A stretch of DNA of 64,000 nt from NCBI RefSeq assembly GCF_001523745.2, contig NZ_CP013387.1, positions 1,426,001 through 1,490,000 on the forward strand, written 5' to 3'. Source of the stretch: Burkholderia mayonis. Its GTDB lineage: Bacteria; Pseudomonadota; Gammaproteobacteria; Burkholderiales; Burkholderiaceae. The translations under genes were made by a program, and so were the position numbers. Under the pieces are notes generated by a model, which was not told the origin of the DNA, ran no database searches, and saw nothing but the letters and a program-made list of their open reading frames with translations. Positions 26,517-35,306 of the stretch are shown here, piece after piece (position 1 is the first letter of the stretch; each line of letters opens with the position of its first letter).

Positions 26517-27896
26517 CTATTTCGCGGAGGCCGGCGTCGCGCACGCGTTGCAACCGCACGCGGACGCGCCGGCGGGCGCCGCGGGCGACTGATTGGTCCA
26601 CTGGCCGTTCCAGCCGCCCTGCGTCGCGCAGACGGTCGGACACACGGCCTGCGCGCCGCGATAGTCGGCAATCGGCAGCGTGGTGTCGACGTCGCAGCCG
26701 CACGGATAGCCGGTGCGCGCGCGCTGCGCGATCGGTCCGCTCATCGACGCGAGCCAGTTGCGCGACTGCGCATCGATCTTGAACATCACCGGCTCGCGCG
26801 CATCGAGCAGCGCGACCATCTTCCGATAGAGCGGATAGCGCTGCGCGAGCGTCTGCAATACGCTGCGCCGCGCGGAGAACAGATACTGCGGCACGCCGCT
26901 CTGGTCCGGCCCGACGCTTTGCACCATCGTCGACGACGCGGCGATCACGTTCGCGAGCTGCACGGCGAGCGCCCGCGTACCGCGCGCGTGCGTCGTCGTG
27001 TTCACGCCGATCACGTCCGCATAGAAGAGCGGCGGCTGAGGCTCGTCCGACAGCGGCAGGAACTTGAAGTCGAGATTCTGCCGCGCCGCTTCGCTCATCG
27101 CGGACATCGATTCCGAATAGCCGATCACCGCGCGGCCTTCGCCGTCGCTGAACCACGTCGACCGGTCATATTGGCCGGGCAGCTCCGCCGTCGCGTTCAG
27201 CCAGCTCGACATCGCCATCAGCGAGCGCAGGCTCGCGACCGCCTCGCCGTTCAGGTCGTTCGCGCTCCACGGCAGCGGCAGCGGATACGCGCCCGTCCGG
27301 CTGTGCGCGGCGTCGAGATACAGCGCGGCGTTCGTCGTCCGCCCGGACATGTCGATCATCAGCCCGCGCTTGTCGGGCGGAATCTCGCTCGTGAACGTGC
27401 ACTGCTTGAGCGCGCCGTGCACTTGCGTGAGCGTCGTCGCGGCCGCGAGCGCCGCGTCGTCCTTCCGATAGAACAGCACGTTCGCGCAGCCGAGCTGCGG
27501 GATGCTGTAGTACCGGTCGCCCGCCTTCACGCCGTCGATTGCGTACGGCAGGAAATCGCCGATGTTCAGGATCTCGTTCGCCGCGAGCGGCTCAAGCCAG
27601 TTCTGGCTGCGGAAGTAATCGAAGAAAATCGCGTCGTACACATAGACGTCGGCGTTCGCGGGCGGATTGTTCCGGTAGCCGCCGTCCCATTCTTCGGTGG
27701 ACATGAATTGCAGTGCGACGGCCGGCTGCACCTTCTTCCATTCGGTCTCGATCGCGGATTTGAACTGGTCGACGCGCGGCACCCACGGATACAGCGCGAC
27801 CGTCAGTTGCTGGACGGCGGCCACGCTGCCCGCGTGCGACGGCGCGGCGGCCAGGAAGCCCAGAACGATCGTGATACAGCACAAGAGGCGACGCAT
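26517..27896 (-). CDS. Secreted thiaminase I with C-terminal mannan-binding-like domain
   Basis: 459 residues. A signal peptide is likely cleaved near residue 22 (APSHA). The body is a periplasmic-binding-protein fold matching thiaminase I, with the catalytic cysteine at 137 in IPQLGCANVLFY. Thiaminase I cleaves thiamin at the methylene bridge, transferring the pyrimidine to a nucleophile. Residues about 395-459 are a cysteine-rich tail (CGC, VCPTVC, GGWNGQWT, ACGC) resembling the mannan-binding (MVL-type) domain. Start ATG has GAGGA six bases before it. It is the last gene of the bacimethrin-type operon, 64 bases after thiD. Confidence 0.9.
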   Translation of the reverse strand: MRRLLCCITIVLGFLAAAPSHAGSVAAVQQLTVALYPWVPRVDQFKSAIETEWKKVQPAVALQFMSTEEWDGGYRNNPPANADVYVYDAIFFDYFRSQNWLEPLAANEILNIGDFLPYAIDGVKAGDRYYSIPQLGCANVLFYRKDDAALAAATTLTQVHGALKQCTFTSEIPPDKRGLMIDMSGRTTNAALYLDAAHSRTGAYPLPLPWSANDLNGEAVASLRSLMAMSSWLNATAELPGQYDRSTWFSDGEGRAVIGYSESMSAMSEAARQNLDFKFLPLSDEPQPPLFYADVIGVNTTTHARGTRALAVQLANVIAASSTMVQSVGPDQSGVPQYLFSARRSVLQTLAQRYPLYRKMVALLDAREPVMFKIDAQSRNWLASMSGPIAQRARTGYPCGCDVDTTLPIADYRGAQAVCPTVCATQGGWNGQWTNQSPAAPAGASACGCNACATPASAK

Positions 27897-27960
27897 GATG
27901 AATCCTCGTCGAATGAGTCGTGGGCGTGGATGCGCTTCGGCGCTGCGAGCGGCGGAAGCG

Positions 27961-28761
27961 TCAATTCCATAGCGCGTGGAAATGATGGACGGGCCCGTGT
28001 CCGCGGCCGACATCGAGCTTGCCGGACGCGGCGAGCGCGTCGCCCAGATACGCCTTCGCGCGGCACACGCTGTCCTCGACCGAATGGCTCGGCAGCAGCG
28101 CGGCGATCGCGGCCGACAGCGTGCAGCCGGTGCCGTGGTCGTTTTTCGTCGCGACGCGCGGCGCGGACAGCTCGACCGTCGCCGCCGCCGGGCCGCGCAG
28201 TACGTCGACGCTGCGCTCGCCCGCCAGATGGCCGCCCTTCAGCAGCACCCAGCGCGGGCCGAGCGCGTGCAGCTCGGCCGCCGCCGTATGCATCTCGTCC
28301 AGCGTGCGCGGCTCGCTTCGATCGAGCAGCACGCCCGCTTCCGGCAGATTCGGCGTAATCAGCGTCGAGATCGGCACGAGCCTGTCGCGAATCGCGTCGA
28401 CCGCGTCCGGATCGAGCAGCCGGTCGCCGCTTTTCGCGACCATGACCGGATCGAGCACGATCGGCGCGGCGCGATGCCTGACGAGCGCCGCGGCGACCGC
28501 CTCCGCGATCGCCGCCGTCGCGATCATGCCGATCTTGACCGCGTGCACGGCGACGTCGTCGAACACCGCGTCGATCTGGTCCGCGACGAACGCCGGATCG
28601 AGCGCGCGGAAACCGCGCACGCCGGTCGTGTTCTGCGCGACGACCGCGGTGATCGCCGACATCCCATACGCGCGCATCGCCGAAAATGCCTTGAGATCGG
28701 CCTGAATGCCCGCTCCGCCTGTCGGGTCGGTGCCGGCGATCGTCAGTACGTTCGCGATCAT
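27961..28761 (-). CDS. thiD: Hydroxymethylpyrimidine/phosphomethylpyrimidine kinase
   Basis: 266 residues, normal ThiD length, with the N-terminal TIAGTDPTGGAGIQADLK, the VLDPVMVAKSGDRLL segment and the C-terminal anion hole DHGTGCTLSAA. It phosphorylates HMP to HMP-PP for thiamin synthesis. Start ATG has GAGGG. In this locus it may activate HMP salvaged after thiaminase action, or phosphorylate bacimethrin, which is known to enter thiamin biosynthesis as an HMP analogue. Confidence 0.92.
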   Translation of the reverse strand: MIANVLTIAGTDPTGGAGIQADLKAFSAMRAYGMSAITAVVAQNTTGVRGFRALDPAFVADQIDAVFDDVAVHAVKIGMIATAAIAEAVAAALVRHRAAPIVLDPVMVAKSGDRLLDPDAVDAIRDRLVPISTLITPNLPEAGVLLDRSEPRTLDEMHTAAAELHALGPRWVLLKGGHLAGERSVDVLRGPAAATVELSAPRVATKNDHGTGCTLSAAIAALLPSHSVEDSVCRAKAYLGDALAASGKLDVGRGHGPVHHFHALWN

Positions 28762-28974
28762 GTTCCCTCGTGATTCATCTTTTTTAATGGATATTCGAGC
28801 GATGCGGCGCCCGTCGGCGAACCGCATCGCCCGTTCGTGCGACCGGTCGCACGGGAAACGCCCGCGTGCTTTCCCGCTCCCGTGCGGCGATCGGCGGGCG
28901 CACGGGCACTGCGGCGGCGTTCGGTCGCCCGCGCGCATCGCGGGGCGAACGCCGCGCCGCGCACGACCGCCGCT

Positions 28975-29715
28975 TCAGCGCCGCGGCTTCGTCGCCTTGA
29001 ACAACACGAATGGCTTGCTGCCTTCGGCGTCCGCATATGCGCGGGGAGCGCCGTCCGCTTCCGCCGCGCTGAAGCCGAGCTCCGTCGTCGCGGCAAGCGC
29101 GAAGCCTGCCTCTTCGAGCGTGCGGCGGTACGTCGGGATGTCCCAGTGAGTGTCGACGACGTCGAACACGCCCATGCCGGGCACGTCGAGATACACCGGA
29201 CGCGTGTCGCCGTCGCGATAGACGACGCCCGGCTCGCCGTTGCGGAACGTCGGGAACTGCACGCCCGTCGTGCGCGGGTTCGTATCGAGGACGTAATACG
29301 TGCCGCCCGGCTTCAGCACGCGCAGCACCTCGGCGGCGACGCGCACGAGCTCCGCGCGATCCGGGATGTTGACGAACAGGAAGCAACTGATCGCAGCATC
29401 GAAGCTCGCGTCGGCGAACGGCAGCGACGGCCCGTCGATGTGCGCGAACTGCAAACCCGAGTCGGCGCCGGCCGCGTTCGCGTTGTCGATCATCGTCGTC
29501 GCGATGTCGACGCCCGTCACGTGCGCGACGCCCGCCGCCTTCAGCCGCCGCGACACCTTGCCGCCGCCGCAGCCGTAGTCGAGCACGCGGATCGCCGTGC
29601 CGTGCGCGCCCGTCAGCTCGGCGATGAGCGGCCGGTAGCCGAAGCGGTCCTCGATCCGGTCGTCGTATGCGTCGAAGCGTTGCGAAACCTGCTGTTCGGT
29701 CCAGTCGGTCTTCAT
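28975..29715 (-). CDS. SAM-dependent methyltransferase, candidate bacimethrin O-methyltransferase
   Basis: 246 residues, class I fold, motif I VLDYGCGGGKVSRRL near residue 45 and motif II VTGVDIATTMID. In the known bacimethrin route (worked out in Clostridium botulinum), 5-hydroxymethylcytosine made from CMP must be methylated on the 2-oxygen; this is the only methyltransferase in the operon. It lies 22 bases after the thymidylate-synthase-like gene. Family firm, reaction inferred from context. Confidence 0.83.
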   Translation of the reverse strand: MKTDWTEQQVSQRFDAYDDRIEDRFGYRPLIAELTGAHGTAIRVLDYGCGGGKVSRRLKAAGVAHVTGVDIATTMIDNANAAGADSGLQFAHIDGPSLPFADASFDAAISCFLFVNIPDRAELVRVAAEVLRVLKPGGTYYVLDTNPRTTGVQFPTFRNGEPGVVYRDGDTRPVYLDVPGMGVFDVVDTHWDIPTYRRTLEEAGFALAATTELGFSAAEADGAPRAYADAEGSKPFVLFKATKPRR

Positions 29716-29737
29716 CGAGATTGTTGGTCCTTGTGCG

Positions 29738-30727
29738 TTATTGAGGCGAGGCGGACGCCATGTCCCAGCGGTTCAGGAGATAGGCGCGATGGAACGGGCC
29801 GACGAACGCGAGCGCGTCGTCGGGCGGCGGATTGCCGGACTTGATCTCGCGATAGATCCAGAACAGGCCGAGCACGTCGCGCCAGTACGGGTGGAAATCG
29901 ACGTCCTGCAGCGCGGCCAACGACATCTGCCCCGCGCGAATCCGGCCTTCGTGGTCGAGCACGCGCCGGATCGTCGCGGGGCCGGTGCCCGCCGGCATCC
30001 GCGGCGGCGCTTCGGCGGTGACGATCGCCGCTTCGACGTCGTCGAGGAGCGCCTGCACGCGCGGCAGGTTGTCGTCGTACACGTGGATCGAGCCGACGTG
30101 GTGCGAATACGCGCCGACCTCGCATCCTAGTCGCGACGCAACGTACTCCTGCAGGAACGTGAACGAAAAGACGTCGTTCAGGAGCCCGATGTACGCGTCG
30201 TTCGCGCGCATGAAGGCCACCGTGTGCAGCCGGCCGTCGCGCAGCAGCAATTGCAGGCCGAGCGTGCAAGACACGTCGATGTTGCGCCGGTACAGATCTT
30301 CGTCGGCGCTGAAGATCTGCAGCACGACGCGCTTGCTCTCGGCGTCGTCGCGCGACAGGATGTCGACCGCGCGCTCGATCTGGTCGAGCGCGCCCTCGCC
30401 GTAATGCAGCAGCCGCGCGCCGTAGCCGGTGCCGGGCAGATGCTTGCCGTCGGGGCTGTAGCGCGCCATCGAAGGCGCGTAGTGCTCGATGAACTCGAGA
30501 TCGTTGCGGCCGGACAGATACCACAGCGCCTCGGCGTAGTTGAAGACGACGTTCTGCCTGCGAGCGGCGTGCCGGCAGAAGCGCGCGCGCGGATCGTCGA
30601 TCCGTGCGCCGTAGCCGATGATTTCGCGCTCCGCGTGCCCGCGCGGCGCGCTCCGGTATTCGTACGCGCCGCAGACGTCCCTGAGCGTGGCGAGATAGAG
30701 CTCGCTGAGACCCGGATAGCGCCGCAT
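29738..30727 (-). CDS. Thymidylate-synthase-family CMP hydroxymethylase (bacimethrin type)
   Basis: 329 residues of the thymidylate synthase fold. The nucleophile is Cys154 in NIDVSCTLGLQ; Arg174 and Asp177 lie in MRANDAY. The asparagine that binds uracil in thymidylate synthases is aspartate here (Asp185, GLLNDVF), the substitution known to shift specificity to cytosine in dCMP/CMP hydroxymethylases. It would turn CMP into 5-hydroxymethyl-CMP with methylenetetrahydrofolate. One base separates it from the upstream glycosidase-like gene. Confidence 0.88.
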   Translation of the reverse strand: MRRYPGLSELYLATLRDVCGAYEYRSAPRGHAEREIIGYGARIDDPRARFCRHAARRQNVVFNYAEALWYLSGRNDLEFIEHYAPSMARYSPDGKHLPGTGYGARLLHYGEGALDQIERAVDILSRDDAESKRVVLQIFSADEDLYRRNIDVSCTLGLQLLLRDGRLHTVAFMRANDAYIGLLNDVFSFTFLQEYVASRLGCEVGAYSHHVGSIHVYDDNLPRVQALLDDVEAAIVTAEAPPRMPAGTGPATIRRVLDHEGRIRAGQMSLAALQDVDFHPYWRDVLGLFWIYREIKSGNPPPDDALAFVGPFHRAYLLNRWDMASASPQ

Positions 30728-30728
30728 G

Positions 30729-31184
30729 TCAGCCCCTCGCGTCGAAGCGGCCGATCGCGGCTTCGATCGCGGCCGGGTCGATCCGCCCGTCGCTGTATTC
30801 GACGCGTTCGATGTGCGTGATCTCATCGAGCCCGCGCACGAGGTACGCGTATTCCCTGCCGGTTTCGAGCAGCAGCACGATCCGCTTGCCGAGCGCGGAC
30901 GCCCAGCCGAGCTCGATGTGCGTGCCGGGCGACGCGGGCGCGCCCGGGAACGCGACGAAGTAGTCGCACAGGCTGATCTGCTCGTAGTCCGTCTTCGTGC
31001 ACACGGCGGGCGTCATGAATTCGCGCCCCCAATGCTCGCGCCGGTGCGCGCAGTGCACATTCCAGCCGCGATCCTCGAAATGATCGATCACGCGGCGAAA
31101 CAGGTCGATGCTGTCTTCCGGCATGATGCCGGTGTGCTTGTCGACCAGGGATTTGAACGGTCCGCCCAAGAACATACGCTTCAT
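30729..31184 (-). CDS. Nucleoside deoxyribosyltransferase-like CMP glycosidase (MilB-like)
   Basis: 151 residues of the nucleoside 2-deoxyribosyltransferase superfamily, with the N-terminal FLGGPF and the catalytic-glutamate motif SPGTHIELGWASALGK. The mildiomycin enzyme MilB and its bacimethrin counterpart cut hydroxymethyl-CMP to the free base. ATG overlaps the Nudix stop (ATGA). Its pairing with the hydroxymethylase matches the bacimethrin pathway. Confidence 0.85.
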   Translation of the reverse strand: MKRMFLGGPFKSLVDKHTGIMPEDSIDLFRRVIDHFEDRGWNVHCAHRREHWGREFMTPAVCTKTDYEQISLCDYFVAFPGAPASPGTHIELGWASALGKRIVLLLETGREYAYLVRGLDEITHIERVEYSDGRIDPAAIEAAIGRFDARG

Positions 31185-31672
31185 CGGTTATTTTCCTTTT
31201 GGTTGGAATGACAGATGGCGTGCGCTCGCAGCGCCACGCGCGTGACGTGGTCTGCGAGGACGCCCGGGAATTCGAGCACGCCGTCCGGCACGCGGACCCA
31301 GCGGCAGTCCGCCGCGTCGTCGCCCGGCCGCAGCGCGCCCTCGACATAGCGGCACGGCATCGCGATCAGCACGTAGTGGTGGTGCTGGCCGCCCGGATCG
31401 AAGCCGATCACCTCGACGACGTCGATCGGATCGCCGACCTCCGCGCGCACGCCGGTCTCCTCGAACAGCTCGCGCGCGGCCGCGTCGTGCAGGCGCTCGC
31501 CAGGCTCGACCGAGCCGCCCGGGAAGCCCCACGTGCCCTTCTGCGGCTCCTTGCCGCGCTGGACGAGGATCACTTCGTCGCCGCGAAACGTGACGGCGAT
31601 CACCGCGACGCGCGGTGTCGCGAGCGCCGCAGGTTCACGTGGCGCGGCGCCCGCGCTTTTCGGGTCAGTCAT
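31181..31672 (-). CDS. Nudix hydrolase
   Basis: 163 residues with a complete Nudix box at about residues 52-75: GG, the acidic helix REL-x-EETG and flanking residues. First gene of the bacimethrin-type operon, preceded by GGAGC. It could supply CMP from CTP, or hydrolyse methoxythiamin pyrophosphate or methoxy-HMP pyrophosphate as self-protection. The substrate cannot be read from the sequence. Confidence 0.88.
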   Translation of the reverse strand: MTDPKSAGAAPREPAALATPRVAVIAVTFRGDEVILVQRGKEPQKGTWGFPGGSVEPGERLHDAAARELFEETGVRAEVGDPIDVVEVIGFDPGGQHHHYVLIAMPCRYVEGALRPGDDAADCRWVRVPDGVLEFPGVLADHVTRVALRAHAICHSNQKENNR

Positions 31673-31966
31673 CGTTGATGCTCCGCATCTTCGTCTCTCT
31701 CCGCGCGCGCTTTCGTTCGGCCCCGACGCGCAAATCGACGGTAGTTGGCCGCCTCTATGATTAATGAAGAAACAATCCGGACGAATTCGCCAGGATTTTG
31801 CGAGCGCATATTTTCGCTTCGCGATTCAGCGGTCTCCCCGTTTTCGGAAATTTCGCAGAGCGCTTAGCCTAACACAATCCTATCGATTCGCTCGAATGCG
31901 ATTTGCTTAACGAAATTGCCGATCCTCGTATATTCGTGAGTATTCAACAAATATTGCGCCGACCGA

Positions 31967-31996
31967 TTGACAAATGAAACAGGGCGTTGCTATACC
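31967..31996 (+). promoter_or_regulatory. Sigma-70-like promoter for the PMT-like gene
   Basis: TTGACA at 31967-31972 and TATACC at 31991-31996 with an 18-base spacer. The predicted leader to ATG 32230 is about 230 bases and includes the hairpin at 32163-32183. Confidence 0.45.
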
Positions 31997-32162
31997 TATT
32001 AACCATCGCCGATTCAATACGTCTTTCGGCATAGCGCCGCCGCATGGGCCCAACCGGTCCGTCTGGCCGCCCGGCGGTATTTCCGCCGCACGCCCGGATG
32101 TAGTCGGCGTATCCGGTTGCGCATCAGCCTGAATTTGCCGTAATCCGTAACGTTGTTCCACT

Positions 32163-32183
32163 CCGTGCCGTCATCCGGCACGG
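32163..32183 (+). other. Stable hairpin in the leader of the PMT-like gene
   Basis: Perfect 8-base stem CCGTGCCG/CGGCACGG around the loop TCATC, 46 bases before ATG 32230. There is no T-run, so a regulatory or stability element is likelier than a terminator. Confidence 0.5.
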
Positions 32184-32229
32184 AACATCTCATCGTCACG
32201 CGACTGCAAACTAAAAAAGGTGATCGATT

Positions 32230-33024
32230 ATGCAAACGCATCCGATCGAGCTGTCCAGCGAATATGAAGCACAGCGCTATTCAAACGAGCACAATATTCT
32301 TCGTTCTGAAATTATCTACGGCGACGGTTTTCAAAGCCCGGGCGGCATCGAAGGATTCAAGACGATGCTCGCCGACAAAATGTCGATCGAGCCCGGCATG
32401 CACCTGCTCGACATCGGCTCGGGCCTCGGCGGCGCCGCGTTTCATCTCGCGAGCCGCTTCGACGTGACGGTCGTCGGGCTCGATACCGCGCCGCGGATGA
32501 CGGAACTCGCGGCCGCCCGGCAGCCGGCGCTCGATCCGCGGCGGTGCGTGCGCTTCGTCAACGCCGACATCCATGACGACGCTCTCTCCGGCGAGCGCTT
32601 CGACATCGTCTATTCGCGCGACGTGCTGATGTACGAGCACGACAAGCCGTCGCTGTTCGCGCGCTGCCACGCGCTGCTCGCGCCGCAAGGCCGCCTGTAC
32701 GTGACCGACTTCTGCCGCGGCCGCTCGTCGCTCGCGTTCGACGCTTACGCGTCGGTGTCCGGCTACGACCTGAAGACGATCGACGATTACGCGCGCATCG
32801 TCGCGAACGCCGGCTTCGATGTCGTGGCGGCGCGCGACGTCAGCGCCGACGCGCGCCGCCAGTTGATCGACGACCTGCATCGCTACGAGACGCGCGTCGC
32901 GACGCGCGATCCGTCGATCGACACGCCCGACGCCGAGCACATCGTCGAGCGCTGGCAGCGCAAGATCCGCTTCGTCGAGGAAGGATGCCTGCTGCAAGGG
33001 CTATTCATCGCGCAGCGCCGATAG
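32230..33024 (+). CDS. Phosphoethanolamine-N-methyltransferase-like protein
   Basis: 264 residues. Layout and many phrases follow the stand-alone phosphoethanolamine methyltransferases of the Plasmodium type: the N-terminal IIYGDGFQSPGG, motif I LLDIGSGLGGAAFHL, FDIVYSRDVLMY and VTDFCRG. The histidine of the PfPMT catalytic dyad is not obvious at the expected place (YSRDVLMYEHD), so the true amine may differ. AAAGG precedes the ATG. The downstream gene encodes a gamma-butyrobetaine-hydroxylase-like enzyme 35 bases away, suggesting a pathway that makes and then hydroxylates a quaternary ammonium compound. Confidence 0.85.
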   Translation: MQTHPIELSSEYEAQRYSNEHNILRSEIIYGDGFQSPGGIEGFKTMLADKMSIEPGMHLLDIGSGLGGAAFHLASRFDVTVVGLDTAPRMTELAAARQPALDPRRCVRFVNADIHDDALSGERFDIVYSRDVLMYEHDKPSLFARCHALLAPQGRLYVTDFCRGRSSLAFDAYASVSGYDLKTIDDYARIVANAGFDVVAARDVSADARRQLIDDLHRYETRVATRDPSIDTPDAEHIVERWQRKIRFVEEGCLLQGLFIAQRR

Positions 33025-33059
33025 TTCGTCCGTACGACGTGTATTCCGAAGGAGCTGAC

Positions 33060-34220
33060 ATGCTGACGTCGCATTCCGATCATCTGCAGATCGACTGGGA
33101 ATCTGGCCGTTCGAGCCGCTATCACTGGGTGTGGCTGCGCCAGGCTTGCGAGTGCGCAGACTGCTTCAACGGCTACTGCCGGCAACGCCACTTCGATCCG
33201 GGCGCGATTTCGCCAGGCATCCAGCCCGAGCGCGTGTCGCTCGACGCGCACGGGCTGCGGATCGTCTGGCGGGACGCGCACGTCAGCACGTACGCGCTCG
33301 ACTGGCTCGAGCGCAGCGACTACCGCGACGCCGCCCCCGTGACCGAGCGGCAGGCAGAGCGGCTGCGCTGGACGCCTTGGCCCGAGCGCGGCGCGCCGTC
33401 GGCGAGCCATTTCGGCATCGCCGACGTGCTGGAAAGCGACGCCACGCTGCGGCGCGCGCTGAATCAGCTGTTCGAATTCGGCATCGTCGTGCTGAAGGCA
33501 AGCGACGGCGTCGCGCCGCCGTTCGACGACGTCCGCAAGCGGCTCGCCGGCTTTCTCGACCCGTCGTACTTCGGCGACTTTTTCGATCTCGACGTGAAAG
33601 CGGACGACGTAACCGATAGCGTGTCGTTCAGCACGAAGGCATTGCCGCTGCACACCGACATCCCGTACTGCTCGCCGCCGCCCGATTATCAGTTCCTCTA
33701 CGGTCTCGACGTCGATCCGCGCTGCGCGCGCGAGCAGGTCGGCTGCACGCGCTTCGTCGACGGCTGGGCGGTCCTGTCCGAGTTGCGCGACGCGTCGCCG
33801 GACATGTTCGAGCGGCTCGCGCACACCCGCGTCGTCTACCGCGCCGACTATCCGAATGCGCGCAAGCGCTACGAGCATCGGACGCCGATCGTCCGGCTGC
33901 GTCCGGACGGCTCCGTCGAGCGCCTCGTCAACAATCCGACGAAGATGTTCTTCGACGGCATCGGCTTCGACGATCTGATGCCGTTCTTCCGCGCATATCA
34001 CGCGTTCAAGGCGCGCATCGTCGCGACGATGCGATCGTATCTGCATGTGTGGTCGCAAGGCGACATGGTCGCATGGGACAACCGGCGGATCTTTCACGGA
34101 CGCGGCGATTTCGGCGCGCCCGGAATCGCACGGACGTTGCGCGGCGGGTATTTCAAGGAAGGCGAACTGCGGGCGCGGGAGGCGTTTCTCGCCGAAGCGG
34201 AGCGGCATGCGGCGGGTTGA
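33060..34220 (+). CDS. Gamma-butyrobetaine-hydroxylase-like Fe(II)/2-oxoglutarate dioxygenase
   Basis: 386 residues with the two-part BBOX architecture: an N-terminal zinc domain with cysteines at 30, 32, 35 and 40 (RQACECADCFNGYC), and a TauD-like core with His198, Asp200 (LPLHTDIPY) and His346 (RIFHGRGDF). Start ATG 33060 has AAGGAG. Family members hydroxylate gamma-butyrobetaine or trimethyllysine. The upstream N-methyltransferase implies that the substrate is made locally and may not be a carnitine precursor. Confidence 0.9.
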   Translation: MLTSHSDHLQIDWESGRSSRYHWVWLRQACECADCFNGYCRQRHFDPGAISPGIQPERVSLDAHGLRIVWRDAHVSTYALDWLERSDYRDAAPVTERQAERLRWTPWPERGAPSASHFGIADVLESDATLRRALNQLFEFGIVVLKASDGVAPPFDDVRKRLAGFLDPSYFGDFFDLDVKADDVTDSVSFSTKALPLHTDIPYCSPPPDYQFLYGLDVDPRCAREQVGCTRFVDGWAVLSELRDASPDMFERLAHTRVVYRADYPNARKRYEHRTPIVRLRPDGSVERLVNNPTKMFFDGIGFDDLMPFFRAYHAFKARIVATMRSYLHVWSQGDMVAWDNRRIFHGRGDFGAPGIARTLRGGYFKEGELRAREAFLAEAERHAAG

Positions 34221-34419
34221 GCGCGCGGCATTCGAAGCGCTCGACTGCTGGCCGGCCGAGCGCTCGACGACGGGCTCTCGCGCCTGCCCGGCCATTGCCG
34301 ACAGCGCCGTCAGCGCGGGCGCGGTCGATCTCGACGACAGCGGGACATCGTACGGCCGCCATTCGGCGCAATGCCGCGGCCGCGGCGCACCGCTCCGGAG
34401 GATGCGCGAAGACCTGCCG

Positions 34420-35058
34420 TCAACGCAACGTCTCGATCGCCAAGAGAACGGCCATCGCGATCATCAAGCCCCCGCCCGCGATATTGATCAGCTTGAATCC
34501 TTTCTCATTGAAGAACGCGCGTGAACTGACGGCATGAGCGGTGGCGACCCACGCCGAATCGATCAACAAACCCAAGCCGATGGGCACCAGCGAAAAGAAG
34601 AGCAGCGACTCCACTGGACTTTCGACCCCTCTGCTCAGGAAACTCGGCACGATCGTACCGAACATGATCAGGGCTTTGGGATTGGTGATGCCCACGATGA
34701 CGCCGGCGACCAACGTTTGCTTCCGCTTGGCAGGCGCCCGGACTTCCGCTACGGGCAGCGATCTGGTTAACAGATATTGAACACCGATGGCCAGCAGGAC
34801 GACGGCGCCGAGCAATCGAATACCCGTCAGGACGCTGTCGGCGCGCATCAGCAAGGTGCCGATTCCCAGCGCAACGATCACTGCGACGCAATATGTTCCT
34901 ATCGCGTTGCCGATGACGCCGCGCATCGCGCTGCGCCGCCCCGCCGTCATCGCCTGCCCGACAAGAAACATGATGCTTGGCCCGGGAACGGCGATCAACA
35001 CTGCAGAGGTAAATACAAGCCCGAGCAGGCCATCGAGCGCCGTGAAGTTTCCAGACAT
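34420..35058 (-). CDS. LysE/RhtB-family amino acid exporter
   Basis: 212 residues, about six membrane segments, with the family N-terminal motif VPGPSIMFLVGQAMTAGRRS. Start has GAGGG. It is convergent with the dioxygenase gene. The family exports amino acids and derivatives; the neighbours suggest a betaine or modified amino acid, but this is only context. Confidence 0.88.
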   Translation of the reverse strand: MSGNFTALDGLLGLVFTSAVLIAVPGPSIMFLVGQAMTAGRRSAMRGVIGNAIGTYCVAVIVALGIGTLLMRADSVLTGIRLLGAVVLLAIGVQYLLTRSLPVAEVRAPAKRKQTLVAGVIVGITNPKALIMFGTIVPSFLSRGVESPVESLLFFSLVPIGLGLLIDSAWVATAHAVSSRAFFNEKGFKLINIAGGGLMIAMAVLLAIETLR

Positions 35059-35306
35059 TGAGCCGCCCTCATAATCGCCCCTGGACCGTCGCTAAACAGT
35101 CGGCATTCGTCATTTTCCAATGCCGTTCGCCGCCTGGCATGATCAATTGCCAAACCGTACGCCAGCATTCGGTTTTCCCCAATCGGTCGACAACAAACAC
35201 CGGCTCATGCCGATTTGAATCGATCGGTGATGTACCGACGGCGGTTTACAGGGTGAGTTGGTGAATGAATATCAGTATTTATACAGTTACAGGTCTCGAC
35301 ACGCAA

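Larger units (their letters stand above)
31673..32229. promoter_or_regulatory. AT-rich divergent promoter region
   Basis: About 560 bases, low in GC compared with its surroundings, between the leftward bacimethrin-type operon and the rightward PMT-like gene. No gene is supported. A sigma-70-like promoter and a 5' UTR hairpin for the rightward unit are listed separately. No TPP riboswitch consensus was found here. Confidence 0.6.

Noticed and set aside
31673..32229. A TPP riboswitch before the bacimethrin-type operon
   Set aside because: Neither CTGAGA nor ACCTGATC-type consensus is present on either strand; the only TPP aptamer found is at 38718-38812.
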